Positions 8,388 through 17,404 of a stretch of 64,000 bases of DNA are shown in pieces. The notes under the pieces were generated by a model. The model had not been told where the DNA came from, searched no databases, and saw only the letters and a program-made list of their open reading frames with translations. A program made the translations under genes and the position numbers. Where the stretch lies: assembly GCA_030447525.1 (NCBI GenBank), contig JAUJOR010000005.1, forward strand, positions 289,307-353,306, written 5' to 3'. The first letter of the stretch is position 1. Each line of letters begins with the position of its first letter. Origin of the DNA: Chloroflexota bacterium. Lineage in GTDB: Bacteria; Chloroflexota; UBA11872; UBA12225.

Positions 8388-9317
8388 ATGCGCGTCGTGC
8401 AGTTCCACGAGCCCGGCCAAGGCAATCAGGTGGGCGTTGTCCAGGGGGATGACGTGTTCGACGCCGGGGGTATCGCCACCGACGTCGCGACCAAGGGTAG
8501 CCTCGGCCTCTTGCTGCCCGGCCGCCTGGGGGGGCCCAGAGGCACGGCCGAAGGGGTAGGCGCCGCCGTCGGCCGGCGCGTCGCCTCATTCTCCGAGCTG
8601 GACGTCCCGCCGCATCCGTCGCGCCGTCACCTCCGCGTCCCCATCGACCCGCCGGAGGTGTGGGGGGCCGGCGTGACGTACAAGAAGAGCGCCGAGTTCC
8701 GAGACGAAGACACCTCCACGTCCAAGGGGATCTACGACCTGGTGTATTCAGCCCCCCGTCCAGAGCTTTTCTACAAGGGCCGGGCGGTACACTGCGCCGG
8801 GCCTAACGGCGCCGGCACCATCCGCGCCGATTCGTCGTTCACCGCCCCTGAGCCGGAGCTGGCCATCGTCCTCAGCGCCGCCGGGGAGATTCTGGGGTAC
8901 ACCCTCTGCGACGACGTCTCAGCCTGGGACATCGAGCGGGAGAACCCCCTCTATCTCCCCCAATCCAAGATATTCTTCGGCTGCGCCGTGATCGGTCCCA
9001 CGGTCGTGACGGCGGATGAGATCGCTGATCCGCGGGCGCTGACGCTCCGCTGCACCATCGCCCGCCAGGGCGCCACCGTCTTCGACGAGTCCGTGACCCT
9101 CGACCGGATCAAGCGGTCTTTCGACGAGCTGATCACCTACTTGCGGCGCAACAACCCCATTCAAGATGGCACCGTCCTCTCCACGGGGACGGGGATCATC
9201 GTCCCGCCGGAGCAGGCCTTGCAGGAGGGGGACGTCGTCACCCTGGAATGCCAGCCTATCGGGACGTTGCGCCACACCATGCGCCGGCTCCCGGAAGACT
9301 GGGAGTTGAGCGAGTAG
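8388..9317 (+). CDS. Fumarylacetoacetate hydrolase (FAH) family protein
   Basis: 309 residues. The C-terminal two thirds carry the FAH fold: a substrate/metal loop at FYKGRAVHC, the metal-binding EPELAIVL with its acidic residues, DDVSAWDIERENPLYLPQSK, and a terminal TGTGI...EGDVVTLE hairpin. The pattern DVSAWDIERENPLYLPQSK is like sugar-acid dehydratases/hydrolases acting on 2-keto-3-deoxy acids, so substrates such as 2-dehydro-3-deoxy-D-arabinonate or an acylpyruvate are plausible, but the family is broad. AAGAGAGGAGCGAGGGC gives a strong ribosome binding site before the ATG. No pathway neighbours are present. Confidence 0.85.
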   Translation: MRVVQFHEPGQGNQVGVVQGDDVFDAGGIATDVATKGSLGLLLPGRLGGPRGTAEGVGAAVGRRVASFSELDVPPHPSRRHLRVPIDPPEVWGAGVTYKKSAEFRDEDTSTSKGIYDLVYSAPRPELFYKGRAVHCAGPNGAGTIRADSSFTAPEPELAIVLSAAGEILGYTLCDDVSAWDIERENPLYLPQSKIFFGCAVIGPTVVTADEIADPRALTLRCTIARQGATVFDESVTLDRIKRSFDELITYLRRNNPIQDGTVLSTGTGIIVPPEQALQEGDVVTLECQPIGTLRHTMRRLPEDWELSE

Positions 9318-9386
9318 GCAGTAGGTGAAAGACCTGAGCAGGGACCGCCGGAAGGCAGGCGGCGCTGAACCCCGGCTGACCCCCGT

Positions 9387-10331
9387 CTACCGGCGGCTGC
9401 CGACCGGCGTGTAGCGAGCTTGCCACCAGCGATAGAACTCGGGGATGCCGCGGGCGGCGGGGTATTGTGGGTGGTAGTCGAGCAGGGTGCGGGCCTTGGT
9501 CAGGTCGGCGACGTACTGGCTAATCTCCCCAACCTGCATCGTGCTAAAGGAGAGCTTCGGCTCTACACCCGCCGCCTCGGCGACGAGTTGGGCGGCCTGC
9601 AACAGGGTAGTACCTACGCCTGTGCCGAGATTGATGGCCTCACCGCTGACCCGTTCGGGGGCGCCCACCAGGAGCTCTATCCCCCGGTACACACCCTCGA
9701 CGGCATCGTCGATGTAGGTGAAGTCGAAGGTTTTCTGGGGGCCAAAGATGGTCACCGGCTCGCCGCGGGGGAGGCGCTGGCAGAGGAGGGGGATGTAGCG
9801 GTTGTTGCGCGCCAGGTCGTCATACCGCCCGTAGACGTTGCTGAATCGGAAGATGATGAAGCCAATGCCGTAACACCGGGCGTACGCTCGGATCAGGGCC
9901 TCGTCGGCGAGCTTGGCCGCGGCGTACGGGCTCACGGCGCCCTCCACGCGCACGGCGTCCTCGGAGACCGGGAGAGTGGCCTGCTCGCCGTAGGTCTCGC
10001 GGGAGCTGCCGAAAATCACGGCCGTCTGCGTCCGGCGACAGTACTCCAGCACCCGGTGGGTGATGGTGTAGTTGGCCAGGGCATTCCCTGGATGCTCTAC
10101 GGACTCGTGCACCTTTGCCCGGGCCGCCAGGTGCACTACGACGTCTGCTTGGCCCCAATCCGCCCCAGGCTCGCCGCTGGTGTTTCGCAAGTCCTCGATC
10201 TGCACGGGCACCCGATCAGTCCACGGGTTGGGGTCCTTGTCCACCCCGAAAACCTGATGGCCCTCGTCCAGGAGCCGGATGGCCAGATTGGTTCCGATCA
10301 GCCCGCTGGCACCCGTAATCACGACGCGCAT
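9387..10331 (-). CDS. NAD-dependent epimerase/dehydratase (nucleotide-sugar type)
   Basis: Extended short-chain dehydrogenase of 314 residues. The NAD-binding motif TGASGLIGTN is at the N-terminus, the catalytic region is SSRETYGE followed by YAAAK, and FSNVYGR and YIDDAVEG are typical of UDP-sugar 4-epimerases and UDP-glucuronate decarboxylases. The ATG at 10331 opens on MRVVITGASG, where the family normally begins; the frame extends further upstream without homology. Likely supplies activated sugars for surface polysaccharide. Exact substrate unknown. Confidence 0.85.
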   Translation of the reverse strand: MRVVITGASGLIGTNLAIRLLDEGHQVFGVDKDPNPWTDRVPVQIEDLRNTSGEPGADWGQADVVVHLAARAKVHESVEHPGNALANYTITHRVLEYCRRTQTAVIFGSSRETYGEQATLPVSEDAVRVEGAVSPYAAAKLADEALIRAYARCYGIGFIIFRFSNVYGRYDDLARNNRYIPLLCQRLPRGEPVTIFGPQKTFDFTYIDDAVEGVYRGIELLVGAPERVSGEAINLGTGVGTTLLQAAQLVAEAAGVEPKLSFSTMQVGEISQYVADLTKARTLLDYHPQYPAARGIPEFYRWWQARYTPVGSRR

Positions 10332-10555
10332 TACTTTCCACCCCGCTCGTGGTCGCTCACTCGTTGGCTCTCTCTCAGCTTGTCCACACGAGGCTGACCA
10401 CGCGTTGTGGCATCCGATCGGTGTGGCGCCGTGGTACTGCAACGATACTTCTTTGCCTGCGCCGGCTGGCGTCTTTCCAACTGGAGACTCTCATCGCAGT
10501 ACTCGCAACACTCATAGTAGGGACTCCGTGTTACGTCCTGGTTGAGGCGGGGCGC

Positions 10556-13500
10556 TCAACCAGTGTTTTGCAGCCCGGCGGCCACCCCATTGATCGTCGA
10601 GGCGATCAGCTGCTGTGCCGTCGCCCGCTCCGGCGCTCCTTCCGGCAGCCGGCGCAGGCGACGCAAGAGGCAGATCTGCAAGAAGCTCAGGGGATCGACG
10701 TAGGGGTTTCGCAGCCGGATGGAGCGCTCCAGAACCGGCGAGCTCCCCAGCAGCGCAGGCTGGCGAGTGATGGCCAGCACGGCGCGCTCTGTCCGCCGCC
10801 ACTCGCTCTCTATCTGGCCAAAGATGCGCTCCCGCAGGGCGGCCGCCGGCACCAGACCGGCGTAGAGGCGGGCGACGGCCAGATCGGCCTTGCCCATGCT
10901 CAGCTGGGCATTGTCGATCAAGGAGCGGAAAAAGGGCCAGCGGTCGTACATGTCGGTCAAGGGTGCCCGCCCTGGCTGAGGCTGTCCCGCTGGGATCAGG
11001 GTCGCTTGGACCGGTCCATTCGGGTGGCTGGCCCCACTACCCTCCAGGGCCGTCCCCAGGCCATACCAGCCGGGCAGCCCGTGGCGGCTCTGCGTCCAGC
11101 TAAACACCCACGGGATGGCCCGCAGGTCCTCGATACGGTCGCTCGTCTTGCGCTTCGCCGGACGCGAGCCGATCCGCAGCCCGGCGATCTGGTCTATGGG
11201 CGTGGCGTGGCGAAAGTAGTGGTAGAAGTCCGGGTCGTCGTAGACCAGGCCGCGGTAGGCCTTGCGGGCCACCGGGGACAAAGCCTCCATGGCCGCGCTC
11301 CACTCCGGCAGGGGCTCGACCACCCCTTCAAGGCCGCTCGCGGCCGGCCCCGTCGCCCCAAGACCTCCGGCGGCGGGGCGGAGACTGGCCTTGATGACGG
11401 CGTGAATGGTCTGCTCCAGGTGCCGGTGGGCGATATCCGGGTTGGCGTAGCGTGCGAAGGCCACCTCTCCCTGCTCGGTTAGTCGCAGGCGCCCGTTGAG
11501 GGTACCGGGAGGCTGACCCAGGATGGCCCGGTTTGTCGGCCCACCCCCGCGCCCGATGGCCCCGCCCCGCCCGTGGAATAGCAGGAGGCGCACGCCGGCC
11601 TCACGACAGACGTCGGCGAGGCGTCGCTGGGCCTTGTACAACTCCCAGTTGGCCGTGACGAAGCCCCCATCCTTGTTGCTGTCTGAGTAGCCCAGCATGA
11701 TCTGCTGCCGGCCTTCCCAGGCGGCCAGCTGCTGGACGTAGATGGGCAAGGCAAACAAGCCCTGCATCAGCTCGGCGCAGCCGTGCAGGTCTTCGATCGT
11801 CTCAAACAGGGGCACGATCTGTAGCGTGCTGCGGGGGGGCGCCTCACCCCGTGACGGCGTGAAGAGGCCGGATTCTTTCGCCAGCAGGAGCGGGGCCAGG
11901 ATGTCGCTCGCCCCCGCGGTCATGGAGATGATGTAGACGTTGCAGACCTCGCGCCCCAGCTCCGCCTGCAGGCGCTGCGCGGTCCGGAAAACGCTCAGCA
12001 CCTCCTGTGTCTCGGCGGCGTAAGGGCCGTCAGGCCAGATCAGGGGGCGCGGGTTGGCGATCTCGCGGGCCAGTACTTCCACCCGCCGCCCCTCCTCCAG
12101 GGCCAGGTAGTCACCTTCGACGCCGGAAACGCGCAGGATGTCGTCGAGCGCCCGGGCGTGGACGGCGCTGTGCTGGCGTAGATCGAGCCGGGCCAGGTGG
12201 AAGCCGAAGACCTCTACCCGACGGATGAGGTCTTGCAGCAGCCCGCCGGCCAACCGGCCGGCGTGTCGCCGGTGCAGGCTGTCGGCCAGGCAGCGTAGAT
12301 CGCCCAGGAGCTCTGCCGGCCCGCGGTAGGCCGTCTGGCGATCGCCGGGGCGGGGGGCGTCAGCTGGAGCGCCGGCCCCCCACAGGTCTTGCGCCCGGCT
12401 GAGCTCCACCTGTTCGGTGGACTCCCCGCCAGGCAACTCCCCGTCAGGGGGTTCCCCGGCGGCCGCGCCGGCCTGGGCACCGGCCGGCAACTCACCGAGA
12501 CGGGCGGCGTTGAGTCGCCGGGCGGCTCGCACCCGGGCACTCATGAAGGCCAGCTTGCGCCGGTAGGCTTCGCCGGCGAAGCGCCGTTCCAGGACATCCG
12601 CCAGCTCCGGCATGGCCTCCCGATCGCGGGCGAGGGACTCCTGGAGAGGGGCATCGCCGGGCGGCCCGGCGGCGTCTCCCCCGCCGGCCGACCGGCGGGC
12701 CGGTCCAGCATTGGACACATCGCTCATCAAGGGAGACGGCACCGCACCATCAGGGACAGCGGCGGGATGAGCGCTGCCCGGCGGATCTGAGGTGCCCTCT
12801 GTGATTCCGGCCCCGATGCTGAGGTGCCGTTGCAGGGCGGCGAGGGAGCGCTCGTAGAGGGCCAGGGCCGTCTCCTTGTGCAGGCGCAGCGTCCGTTCCG
12901 TCACGGCTGCCGTGACCGAGGGGTTGCCGTCCCGATCGCCCCCGATCCAAGAGCCAAAGCGGAGAAAGGCGGGGACGTCGAATGTCTCCTGCGGGTAGGC
13001 CTCCTGGAGGGCCGTCTGGACGTCGCGGTAGAGGCGCGGCACCACGTCCCAGAGCGACTCTTCAAAGTAGTAGAGACCGTTTCGGACCTCGTCCAGCACC
13101 GTAGGAGTGCTGGATCGCACCTCGTCGGTGAGCCACAGGGCGGTGATCTCCTCCCGCACGCGATCGTGGAGCGTCGCCAGGGCCCGGGGCGGGAGGCGGG
13201 TGTCGTCCAGCTGTTCGGCCAGGTCGCTCAGGCGGCGTAGCTTGTCCAGCACGGTGCGCCGCCGGGCCTCGGTCGGATGGGCCGTAAATACCGGCTCCAC
13301 CAGGCACTCGTCCAGGAAGGCACGCACGTCCCCGGCGCTGACGCCGTGCCCCGCCGCTTCGCCGATGGCCTGGAGCACGGACTCTGATGGCGGGGTGTCG
13401 GCCGCGCTAAGCTCGCGCTGGCGCAGTACGCGCAGCCGGTGGTGCTCCTCGGCCATGTTGACCAGGTGGAAGTAGGCCGTGAACGCCCGCACCACCAGGT

Positions 13501-13762
13501 CGGCCTCGGCCGCGGTGAGCGCCTCCATCCGTGCCAGGAGCTCCTGACGCCCAACGCCGAAGTCCGTCGTCGACCCGCCTGGGCTGCGCAGGCGCTTCGT
13601 CCAGGCCCGCAGCTCCTCTACAAGAGCGAAGCCGGCCGCGCCTTCCTGCTCTCCGAGGACATCGCCTAACAGCCTGCCGAGGGCGTTGACGTCCCGGCTG
13701 AGCTCGTCCGGCTCGCCCTCGGCGCCGGCACGCGACACGTCGTTCTGGGTAGCGGTCTCCAT
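10556..13762 (-). CDS. ppc: Phosphoenolpyruvate carboxylase
   Basis: Carboxylates phosphoenolpyruvate to oxaloacetate to refill the TCA cycle. Catalytic signatures are present: EPVFTAHPTEARRRT (catalytic His), GGDRDGNPSVT, LGYSDSNKDGG and FHGRGGAIGRGGGPTN, and the chain ends NTG as usual. At 1068 residues it is longer than typical bacterial enzymes (about 880-960); the extra length is two Ala/Gly/Pro-rich inserts, around residues 330-375 and 435-480, with no catalytic motifs. The ATG at 13762 was chosen because GGGGAG lies nine bases upstream. Upstream sequence is a conserved non-coding element. Confidence 0.95.
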   Translation of the reverse strand: METATQNDVSRAGAEGEPDELSRDVNALGRLLGDVLGEQEGAAGFALVEELRAWTKRLRSPGGSTTDFGVGRQELLARMEALTAAEADLVVRAFTAYFHLVNMAEEHHRLRVLRQRELSAADTPPSESVLQAIGEAAGHGVSAGDVRAFLDECLVEPVFTAHPTEARRRTVLDKLRRLSDLAEQLDDTRLPPRALATLHDRVREEITALWLTDEVRSSTPTVLDEVRNGLYYFEESLWDVVPRLYRDVQTALQEAYPQETFDVPAFLRFGSWIGGDRDGNPSVTAAVTERTLRLHKETALALYERSLAALQRHLSIGAGITEGTSDPPGSAHPAAVPDGAVPSPLMSDVSNAGPARRSAGGGDAAGPPGDAPLQESLARDREAMPELADVLERRFAGEAYRRKLAFMSARVRAARRLNAARLGELPAGAQAGAAAGEPPDGELPGGESTEQVELSRAQDLWGAGAPADAPRPGDRQTAYRGPAELLGDLRCLADSLHRRHAGRLAGGLLQDLIRRVEVFGFHLARLDLRQHSAVHARALDDILRVSGVEGDYLALEEGRRVEVLAREIANPRPLIWPDGPYAAETQEVLSVFRTAQRLQAELGREVCNVYIISMTAGASDILAPLLLAKESGLFTPSRGEAPPRSTLQIVPLFETIEDLHGCAELMQGLFALPIYVQQLAAWEGRQQIMLGYSDSNKDGGFVTANWELYKAQRRLADVCREAGVRLLLFHGRGGAIGRGGGPTNRAILGQPPGTLNGRLRLTEQGEVAFARYANPDIAHRHLEQTIHAVIKASLRPAAGGLGATGPAASGLEGVVEPLPEWSAAMEALSPVARKAYRGLVYDDPDFYHYFRHATPIDQIAGLRIGSRPAKRKTSDRIEDLRAIPWVFSWTQSRHGLPGWYGLGTALEGSGASHPNGPVQATLIPAGQPQPGRAPLTDMYDRWPFFRSLIDNAQLSMGKADLAVARLYAGLVPAAALRERIFGQIESEWRRTERAVLAITRQPALLGSSPVLERSIRLRNPYVDPLSFLQICLLRRLRRLPEGAPERATAQQLIASTINGVAAGLQNTG

Positions 13763-13800
13763 CAGCGGACTCCCCATTTGCCCCGTATGCATCGTCCTGA

Positions 13801-13896
13801 GATTGGTGAGCACACGCTCCATCGTCCTGCCGGCCGGGTGGTACGGCGTTCCGAGTTCGTGCGCTGCTGCCGCCCCGCCGGGCACAAGAGACTCAA
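13801..13896 (-). other. Conserved 96-nt intergenic element, copy A (upstream of ppc)
   Basis: This stretch aligns without gaps to 20321-20416, with 77 of 96 positions identical by my count. Both copies lie between two minus-strand genes and just 5' of the downstream one. The longest exact block reads, on the plus strand, GCCCCGCCGGGCACAAGAG followed by ACTCAA. It could be a structured leader RNA or a small interspersed repeat. Confidence 0.7.
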
Positions 13897-16439
13897 ACCT
13901 CTCTCCCGACGGCCTGGGCTGGGCGCTGGAAGGGAGCCAGATCGTCGGGGCGTTGCTCAGTCCCGAGCTGCCCCCCGGAGGCGCCCCGCCCGTCGTCGCG
14001 CTCGTCCCCCGCCGCCAGCCAGCGCAAGCCGGCCATCAGGAAAGCGGCGAGCAGGCAAGCGGCGCCCAGCAACGTGGCAGACGTGAAGCTCATAGCCACT
14101 CCCAGGGCCAGTGCCAAGAATGTCCCCACCGTAGCCGCCAGGGCGGCCACTCCCCACAACAGGGACGTCCAAGCCCCGCGCCCGGCGGCGGCCAGGCCCT
14201 CAGCGGCTGCCGGGAAGAGGACGCCGGCGCACACTCCCACCGGTGCCAGGAGCCCGGCGGCCACCAGCGCCCGCACCATCACCCCCTGGCCGCGCAGCGC
14301 CTCGTCCACCATAGGGAGCAGCTCCGTCATCGCCACCGCCAGCAAGGCTGCACCCAGGGCGGCCCACCCCATGGCCGGCCGGAGCTGCCCGGGGCGCACG
14401 CCCAGGGCCAGGAGACTGCCGGCCGCCGTGGCGAGCGAGGCCGCCCCGAGGGCCACCGGAACCCCCAGGGTGGGGTGGCCGATCATGAAGGGCAGGCGGT
14501 AGGCCAGTAGGGGGTAGAGAAAGAGGCCCAGTCCCACCCCCACGGCGGCGACGAAGGCGATAAAGCGCCAGGGGACGTCGTCCTCTAGAAAGGCAACCAC
14601 TCCTTCAGCGACCCCTTCAGGGGCGTCGAGGTCGGGGTCGAGCGCGTCCGCGCTCGGGCGGCGGGCGGCGAGGGCGAGCCCACCGCTGAGCAGGAGCAGG
14701 ACAGCCGGGGAGATCAACAGCGACCACGGCAGCCCCTTGGCGGCCCGGAAAAAGAAGGGGCTGGCGTCGGTCGCCGGTCGCACTTGATAGGGGGCCTGCG
14801 CTTCGACGGCCGCCGGCCCCAGACCCTCGGCGGCAAAGGCGGCCAGTGGGGAGAGGCTCTCTAGGTGTGGCCAGAACAGGGGCTGAAACGGCGTCTGGCC
14901 CAGCAGCTGGAAGGCCGCGCGCGCTTCATCTTCTCCGTACGGCGTCTTACGCACCATCAACAACGGCAGGGCCACGCTACGGCCGCTGCGCTCGGCCACG
15001 GAGGCGTTGTTCACCGCCACCAGCCGGCGGATGGCCTGCAGCGGGGTTGCCCCGCGGCGCATCGAGGCCTGCATCGCGGTGTTGAACGCTCGCGTAAGCT
15101 CCTGCTCATCGCGCAGCTTGATCGCCAGGCGCCCGTCCTGGCGCAAGGCCTGCAGATAGTCGTCGAAGGCCTCCACGGTGTGGAGGTAGCTGCCTGAGGC
15201 GGCGCCCCCCGGCTGGGCCACACCTGAGGTGGCCAGGGAGAGGAAGATAAGGTCGAACTGCTCGCCGCTGGCGCGCAGGAAGGCCCGGCCGTCCTGGTTC
15301 ACCACGCGCACGGCGGGGTGGCCAAAGACATCGCCGGAGTAGCTGCGGAAACGTCCCTCGCCGCGCAGGAGGGCGCCTCCGCCCTCCGTGGCCACGATCT
15401 CCCCGGCGCCGGCGATCACGGCGCTCAGCACCTCCTGAGCGGCCCCGGCGCCGACAATCAAGACCTTCTCCCGGCTCCCGGGCAGCAAGTAGGGGAGATT
15501 CCCGGTATCGGCGCGCAGGGCGTCCACGCCCCGTCCCGCCGTCCCGGCCCGGTAGATGATCCCGGCCGCGACCCCGTCGGCGTAGATCCATTTCAGCTCG
15601 TCTGTCGTGGCCGGCTCGGTGACGTCGGTGCGAGCGTAGCTATCCCACTCGCTGTGGACGACGACCTCCCGCAGCTCAGGGTCCTGCACGCTGACGAACA
15701 GGGACTTGGGGCTGTTCACCCTGGCCGGATCGAGCTCCAGCCACCATCCGCTCAGGCCCAGGGGCAGGGCCAGCAGGCCGGTAGCGATCCCCAGTCCGGT
15801 GACCGCCCAGCTTATGCCCGCACCCGCTGTTTTCGGCCGCCCGGCGCCTCGCAGGGCGGGGGGCAGGAGCAACATGCCCCCGCCGGCACAGAGGGCGGCC
15901 GCGGCCAGAGCCCCCAGGGGGGGAGCCATGCCATCCAGGAGGGCTGCGCTCCCGGCAAAGGCCAACCCGGCGCCTGCAGCCTGGGCCGCGCCCAGCGCCC
16001 CGGCGGGCGGCCGGGCGCCCCCGAAGGGGGCCGCCAGGGCCATGCCGGCGGCGGCGAAGGCCAGGAAAGCCAACCCGGCATTGAGCGCCGCGAGGTTGAG
16101 CGGGGCCAGCCAGACCACCCCCACGGCCGCGACGACGGTCAGCCCGGCGGCGGCCCCCGCACCCAGGGCCGCGATCAGCGGGCGTCGCGTCGGTTGCCAG
16201 CCGAAGCGGTGGGCCAGCAGCGCCCCGGACGCAACTCCACCCGCGGCCCAGCCAACCAGGACGAAGACCTCGTCAAGCCCGTGGAGTACGGCGAAGAGGC
16301 GAGTAAAGGAGACATACAGGAGGGAGATCCCGGCTGCCACCAGCGCCGTGCCCAGCCCCAGGAGATAGCGCACCCCCATCCACCTCTCGGCGAGTATACG
16401 GGTGACCAGGGACGATCGCTCAGGCAGCCGCGCCGTCAT
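13893..16439 (-). CDS. Polytopic membrane protein with spermidine-synthase-like domain
   Basis: 848 residues. An N-terminal block of several hydrophobic helices (about residues 20-260) is followed by a soluble Rossmann-like domain with KVLIVGAGAAQEVLSAV and FDLIFLSLATSG, resembling spermine/spermidine synthase-type SAM-binding folds. A second block of hydrophobic helices fills the C-terminus. Such MFS-like plus spermidine-synthase fusions are widespread and mostly uncharacterised. The catalytic acidic residues of true aminopropyltransferases are not evident, so polyamine synthesis cannot be claimed. The ATG at 16439 opens on MTARLPERSSLVTRIL; sequence further upstream reads as non-coding. It follows the zinc-ribbon gene at 16498-17253. 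Confidence 0.75.
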   Translation of the reverse strand: MTARLPERSSLVTRILAERWMGVRYLLGLGTALVAAGISLLYVSFTRLFAVLHGLDEVFVLVGWAAGGVASGALLAHRFGWQPTRRPLIAALGAGAAAGLTVVAAVGVVWLAPLNLAALNAGLAFLAFAAAGMALAAPFGGARPPAGALGAAQAAGAGLAFAGSAALLDGMAPPLGALAAAALCAGGGMLLLPPALRGAGRPKTAGAGISWAVTGLGIATGLLALPLGLSGWWLELDPARVNSPKSLFVSVQDPELREVVVHSEWDSYARTDVTEPATTDELKWIYADGVAAGIIYRAGTAGRGVDALRADTGNLPYLLPGSREKVLIVGAGAAQEVLSAVIAGAGEIVATEGGGALLRGEGRFRSYSGDVFGHPAVRVVNQDGRAFLRASGEQFDLIFLSLATSGVAQPGGAASGSYLHTVEAFDDYLQALRQDGRLAIKLRDEQELTRAFNTAMQASMRRGATPLQAIRRLVAVNNASVAERSGRSVALPLLMVRKTPYGEDEARAAFQLLGQTPFQPLFWPHLESLSPLAAFAAEGLGPAAVEAQAPYQVRPATDASPFFFRAAKGLPWSLLISPAVLLLLSGGLALAARRPSADALDPDLDAPEGVAEGVVAFLEDDVPWRFIAFVAAVGVGLGLFLYPLLAYRLPFMIGHPTLGVPVALGAASLATAAGSLLALGVRPGQLRPAMGWAALGAALLAVAMTELLPMVDEALRGQGVMVRALVAAGLLAPVGVCAGVLFPAAAEGLAAAGRGAWTSLLWGVAALAATVGTFLALALGVAMSFTSATLLGAACLLAAFLMAGLRWLAAGDERDDGRGASGGQLGTEQRPDDLAPFQRPAQAVGREV

Positions 16440-16497
16440 GGCGCAGTGATGGATGCCGGGCGGGGAAACGGCCGGCGCTGCCCCCCAGCCGGCGGGC

Positions 16498-17253
16498 TCA
16501 GCCCTGAGCGACTCCCGGTGCGGCGTCCGGTGTGGCGCCCGGTGTGGCGCCGTCCCAGCGAAACACGGCCCGGAGAGACGTGGCGTTGAACCGCACTTGC
16601 TGCACCGCATCACCCTGGGCGACGGCGAACGCCAGCCGGCCGCGGGCGCTCCTCCCGGGGTCGAGCCGTCCTGTCGCCAGCCATCCGCTGCCTTGGAAGC
16701 GCTCCGCCTCGCGAACCTGGCCCCCGGAGTCCAGCACCGTCCAGTCTGCCAGGTCATAGGCTATCGGCTGCCGGCCCTGGTTATCGATGATCACGGTAAC
16801 GGTCAGGAACTCCAGGCCGGCGCCGGCCTCCCTGCCTCCCTCGATCGACGCCCGTTGCGGGCCGACCACCTGCGTCACGACGCCCCGGGCCTCCTGGGTA
16901 TTCCCCAGCGGCTGCACCGGAGGCACAGCGGTTGCGGCCGTGAGGCGATTAAAGGGCGGGGGCAGTCGCATGACGGAAGCAAGGAGAGTCTGTGGCGAGC
17001 CACCGGCCGGCAGTACCTCGATGATGAAGTACCCTACCAGCAGCCCGAAAGAGAGGGTGCAAAGGAGTACCAGACCGTCGATCCAGGGCCGGTGCTGAAT
17101 CACTGCGGCCGGGGCGGCGCTGTAGTGGCGCATCGCCTCCGGGCGCAACGATCGTGGCCGGTGGGTTTTGGGAGATTGCTGCAAGCGCACACCACACGCC
17201 CAGCAGGTCACGCCCTCGGGCGGGTTCGACGCTCGGCAAGCGCGGCACTGCAT
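16498..17253 (-). CDS. Zinc-ribbon, single-TM protein with DUF4352-like domain
   Basis: 251 residues. A zinc ribbon opens the protein (CRACRASNPP ... CWACG), a transmembrane helix lies near residues 58-80 (GLVLLCTLSFGLLVGYFI), and a beta-rich outer domain (LTVTVIIDNQGRQPIAYDLAD) looks like the Ig-like DUF4352 fold. It is encoded 58 bases before the spermidine-synthase-like gene and probably co-transcribed. Function unknown; the layout is of a membrane protein with a cytosolic zinc ribbon and an extracytoplasmic sensor-like domain. Confidence 0.7.
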   Translation of the reverse strand: MQCRACRASNPPEGVTCWACGVRLQQSPKTHRPRSLRPEAMRHYSAAPAAVIQHRPWIDGLVLLCTLSFGLLVGYFIIEVLPAGGSPQTLLASVMRLPPPFNRLTAATAVPPVQPLGNTQEARGVVTQVVGPQRASIEGGREAGAGLEFLTVTVIIDNQGRQPIAYDLADWTVLDSGGQVREAERFQGSGWLATGRLDPGRSARGRLAFAVAQGDAVQQVRFNATSLRAVFRWDGATPGATPDAAPGVAQG

Positions 17254-17404
17254 TGAGCCACATCCCCCCTACGCCGTCCCTTGGCCGCGCCTGAGGCCAC
17301 CGTGCCGGCGCGCCTTGCCGAGGCGCTCCACTCTGCCACCCAGTGACGCGGCTCGAGACGTAATTCCTACTAAGAGTACGCCGGGGACCGGCCGGGCAGT
17401 TGCC

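Noticed and set aside
10430..10500. Possible third copy of the 96-nt element before the epimerase gene
   Set aside because: Only GAGACTC and a few short matches agree; an ungapped alignment is near chance level.
13831..13850. GGGTGGTACGGCG on the plus strand resembles the T-box sequence
   Set aside because: Copy B has GGGCGCTACGGCG, no plus-strand gene follows in either place, and no specifier or terminator is visible.
13893..16757. Longer start for the spermidine-synthase-like protein
   Set aside because: Residues before MTARLPERSS overlap the upstream zinc-ribbon gene in another frame and have no protein character.
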